From positions 1,885,823-1,906,308 of the forward strand of contig BDGG01000003.1 in the NCBI GenBank assembly GCA_001949185.1: a stretch of 20,486 nucleotides of DNA, written 5' to 3'. The position numbers were made by a program, and so were the translations under genes. Of the stretch, positions 19,038-20,486 are shown piece after piece (position 1 is the first letter of the stretch; every line of letters starts with the position of its first letter). The notes under the pieces are model-generated. The model did not search any database, was not told the origin of the DNA, and saw only the letters and a list, made by a program, of their open reading frames with translations. Origin of the DNA: Ramazzottius varieornatus. Lineage: Eukaryota > Tardigrada > Eutardigrada > Parachela > Ramazzottiidae.

Positions 19038-20166
19038 TTATCTTGGTACCGCAGCAGAGGGTGTTCTATTCACCTTCGAGGCCCGGAAGCTCCTGTACGA
19101 ACACTTCCGGTCAGTCTTGAAGAAGCTGTTTTGGCTTCCATCTATATCAGCTTGTTCTAAAATACAGAAAAAGCAATAAAGTTATCCCTCCGCTATTTAC
19201 TTCAGACAAGCCATTCTTACCGCGCAGCTTTTTCTTATAGGCCGCATACTGCTTGGCCACCGCAACCCGCCGGAAGTACACAAGGACGTACAGAATGGCC
19301 AGCACGAGAAGAACGAGAAGCGTGACAACAAACACGGGAATGCTGATGGTGTACGGGTTTGGGTTTGCGCCCCGAAGTCTTATCACAAACTCCAGCTCAA
19401 ACAAACAGTAGGTGTCCAAGGCGGGCAGATCCCTGCAGAACAATATTAGATAACGATCCCCAAGGCATTACTTTCGTGGTTAGCTTGAACTGCTTCGTAG
19501 TGCAGGAACCCACCTGTTCGAAACACGAATCAAGAAGTTAAGGTTCGGTTCTTCGAAGAGATTGACGTGGGGATCTCCGCAGGGTGAGGAAGACTGGCAG
19601 ATGAACTGGATAACGTTATGCTTGTAATCCAGTATCCGGCCGTTTTTGGTGGTCCAGTCCGGATCGTCTGTGGCCGAGACCCAAATCACTTTACCTTTGT
19701 TCGAGCTGCAAATAATGACGTCAAAACTTGATAATCAACGAAGAGTTCAACTGTTCTTTTTTTCGATGCAGACCACGAACCCATCAGCAAAGTCGGTGTT
19801 GTACTGTGGGATGTCGGCTTCGGGGAACCTGGTGATGTTATCGGGATCGCCGACTGAGAACCCGATGACTTCCAGACGGAATGGACCGGTAAAGTTTGTG
19901 CCTTGATTCGTAGCGTAGTCCATTAATCTCAAGTAGATGGGAACATCTGTGTATGTTTACCCGATTTATATCTCATTGAAATGCTTTTTTCCAGGCTTCG
20001 TTAGGTGAACTGTCTTACTTGCAGAGTGATCTATGCACGGCTGTTTGGCTCTCGGGTTGCTACAGTCGAAGAATCCCCTGACCGATTTATCAGCCAGAAG
20101 CTCCCAGTCAAACTGTAACTGGACCGATGGCCGACAGCCAACATACACTGTCATCTCGTAGAGGTC
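19038..20166 (-). CDS. 3' part of a gene for a single-pass (type I-like) membrane protein, 5' end outside the window
   Basis: Exons are 20166-20019, 19946 to about 19752, about 19705-19514, 19432-19221 and 19156-19038. The ectodomain segments contain cysteines and possible glycosylation sites (NFTG, NITR): VGCRPSVQLQFDWELLADKS, FRLEVIGFSVGDPDN, DFADGFVVCIEKK, VIWVSATDDPDW, QFICQSSSPCGDPHVNLF. One membrane helix follows (ISIPVFVVTLLVLLVLAILY), then a basic stop-transfer (FRRVAVAKQYAAYKKKLRG). The cytoplasmic tail is about 40 residues and ends TPSAAVPR. Four junctions agree in phase. The junction between 19752 and 19705 does not: the donor leaves phase 1 and the best acceptor expects phase 2. 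An alternative acceptor at 19694 (AAAG, then GTAAAG) restores the frame. I do not recognise the family. A receptor or adhesion molecule is a reasonable class, not a function. Confidence 0.6.
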
Positions 20167-20229
20167 CTGAATAAGGTCAAAAAGATCAATTACGATATCA
20201 AAGTGCACGGGAGTTGAAGAAGCAGAGCG

Positions 20230-20310
20230 TATAAGATCGTTGTTTTGAGTGGCGCACGTTCTCGTCAATTACAATGAATCGTGCGCCACTTGAGCTAACG
20301 ATCTTGTATA
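20230..20310. mobile_element. Hairpin element copy 4, upstream of the first seen exon of the membrane-protein gene
   Basis: Inner arms AGTGGCGCAC (20248-20257) and GTGCGCCACT (20281-20290) are perfect. Outer arms AAGATCGTT (20233-20241) and AACGATCTT (20297-20305) are also perfect, making an 81-bp near-palindrome, the best preserved of the four copies. The loop has TTACAATGA. It lies just upstream of the acceptor at 20166, so probably in an intron. Confidence 0.75.
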
Positions 20311-20356
20311 CTTTGTTTGCCCAGGTCTCAAATGTTACTGTACAGGAGGAGTAAGC

Positions 20357-20390
20357 ATGTGTGACCCAGTGAGGAAATGTGTGACCCAGT
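20357..20390. repeat. Short direct repeat, two copies of ATGTGTGACCCAGT
   Basis: The 14-base unit occurs at 20357-20370 and 20377-20390, a 20-bp period. It may be the start of a minisatellite or a local duplication. An ambiguous base (n) follows at about 20477, so assembly quality drops at this edge. Confidence 0.5.
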
Positions 20391-20486
20391 AGTCTCAGAC
20401 GGCATGATATGTATCAAGTATGCATTACGTTAACAGAAACACTTTTTATGTAAGATAGACAACACTGTAATTCGTTNGTCATAGGC

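Noticed and set aside
12183-20290. Reading the GTGGCGCAC hairpins as a CRISPR array or bacterial terminators
   Set aside because: The copies are kilobases apart, lie in eukaryotic introns, have no regular spacers and are not followed by U-tracts.

Overview
The window is nuclear DNA from an animal, most likely a protostome invertebrate. Coding sequence is split by spliceosomal introns, mostly 60-140 bp with GT..AG ends and pyrimidine-rich acceptors. No bacterial gene organisation is present. Three genes are recognisable animal or eukaryotic families: VPS54, the DNA polymerase epsilon histone-fold subunit POLE3, and a DAZ/Boule-type germline RNA-binding protein. Compact genes and small secreted glycine-rich proteins would suit an ecdysozoan such as a tardigrade or arthropod, but the sequence alone does not fix the phylum. 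Exon models were built by hand from splice consensus and reading-frame phase, with no transcript support.

Layout. Positions 1 to about 3070 show no convincing gene. At 3069-3447 (+) two phase-compatible exons form the 3' end of an unrecognised gene. At 3721-4578 (-) lies a three-exon gene for a secreted Gly-rich protein. At 5497-9184 (+) is a complete six-exon VPS54. Tail to tail with it, at 9321-11206 (-), is a two-exon gene for an unrecognised 583-residue protein. At 11884-14360 (-) is the DAZ/Boule-like gene with a plausible promoter (CRE-like site plus TATA) and a 5'UTR intron. At 15335-16428 (+) is a four-exon POLE3. At 16718-17311 and 17994-18501 (both -) are two tandem paralogous genes for small secreted proteins. 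They share exon number, intron phases and a central LAGE(K/R)NDG..DRGKRS motif. At 19038-20166 (-), running out of the window, is the 3' part of a gene for a single-pass membrane protein with a Cys-containing ectodomain.

The genes do not form a pathway. VPS54 (GARP retrograde transport), POLE3 (replication and chromatin) and the DAZ-like gene (germline translation control) are unrelated neighbours. The most interesting material is the tandem secreted-peptide pair, which has an RGKR processing site that is also a GKR amidation signal. Second is a family of short hairpin elements (GTGGCGCAC...GTGCGCCAC around a conserved loop). All four copies found lie in demonstrable or probable introns. A further 104-bp palindromic element sits in intron 1 of one of the secreted-peptide genes.
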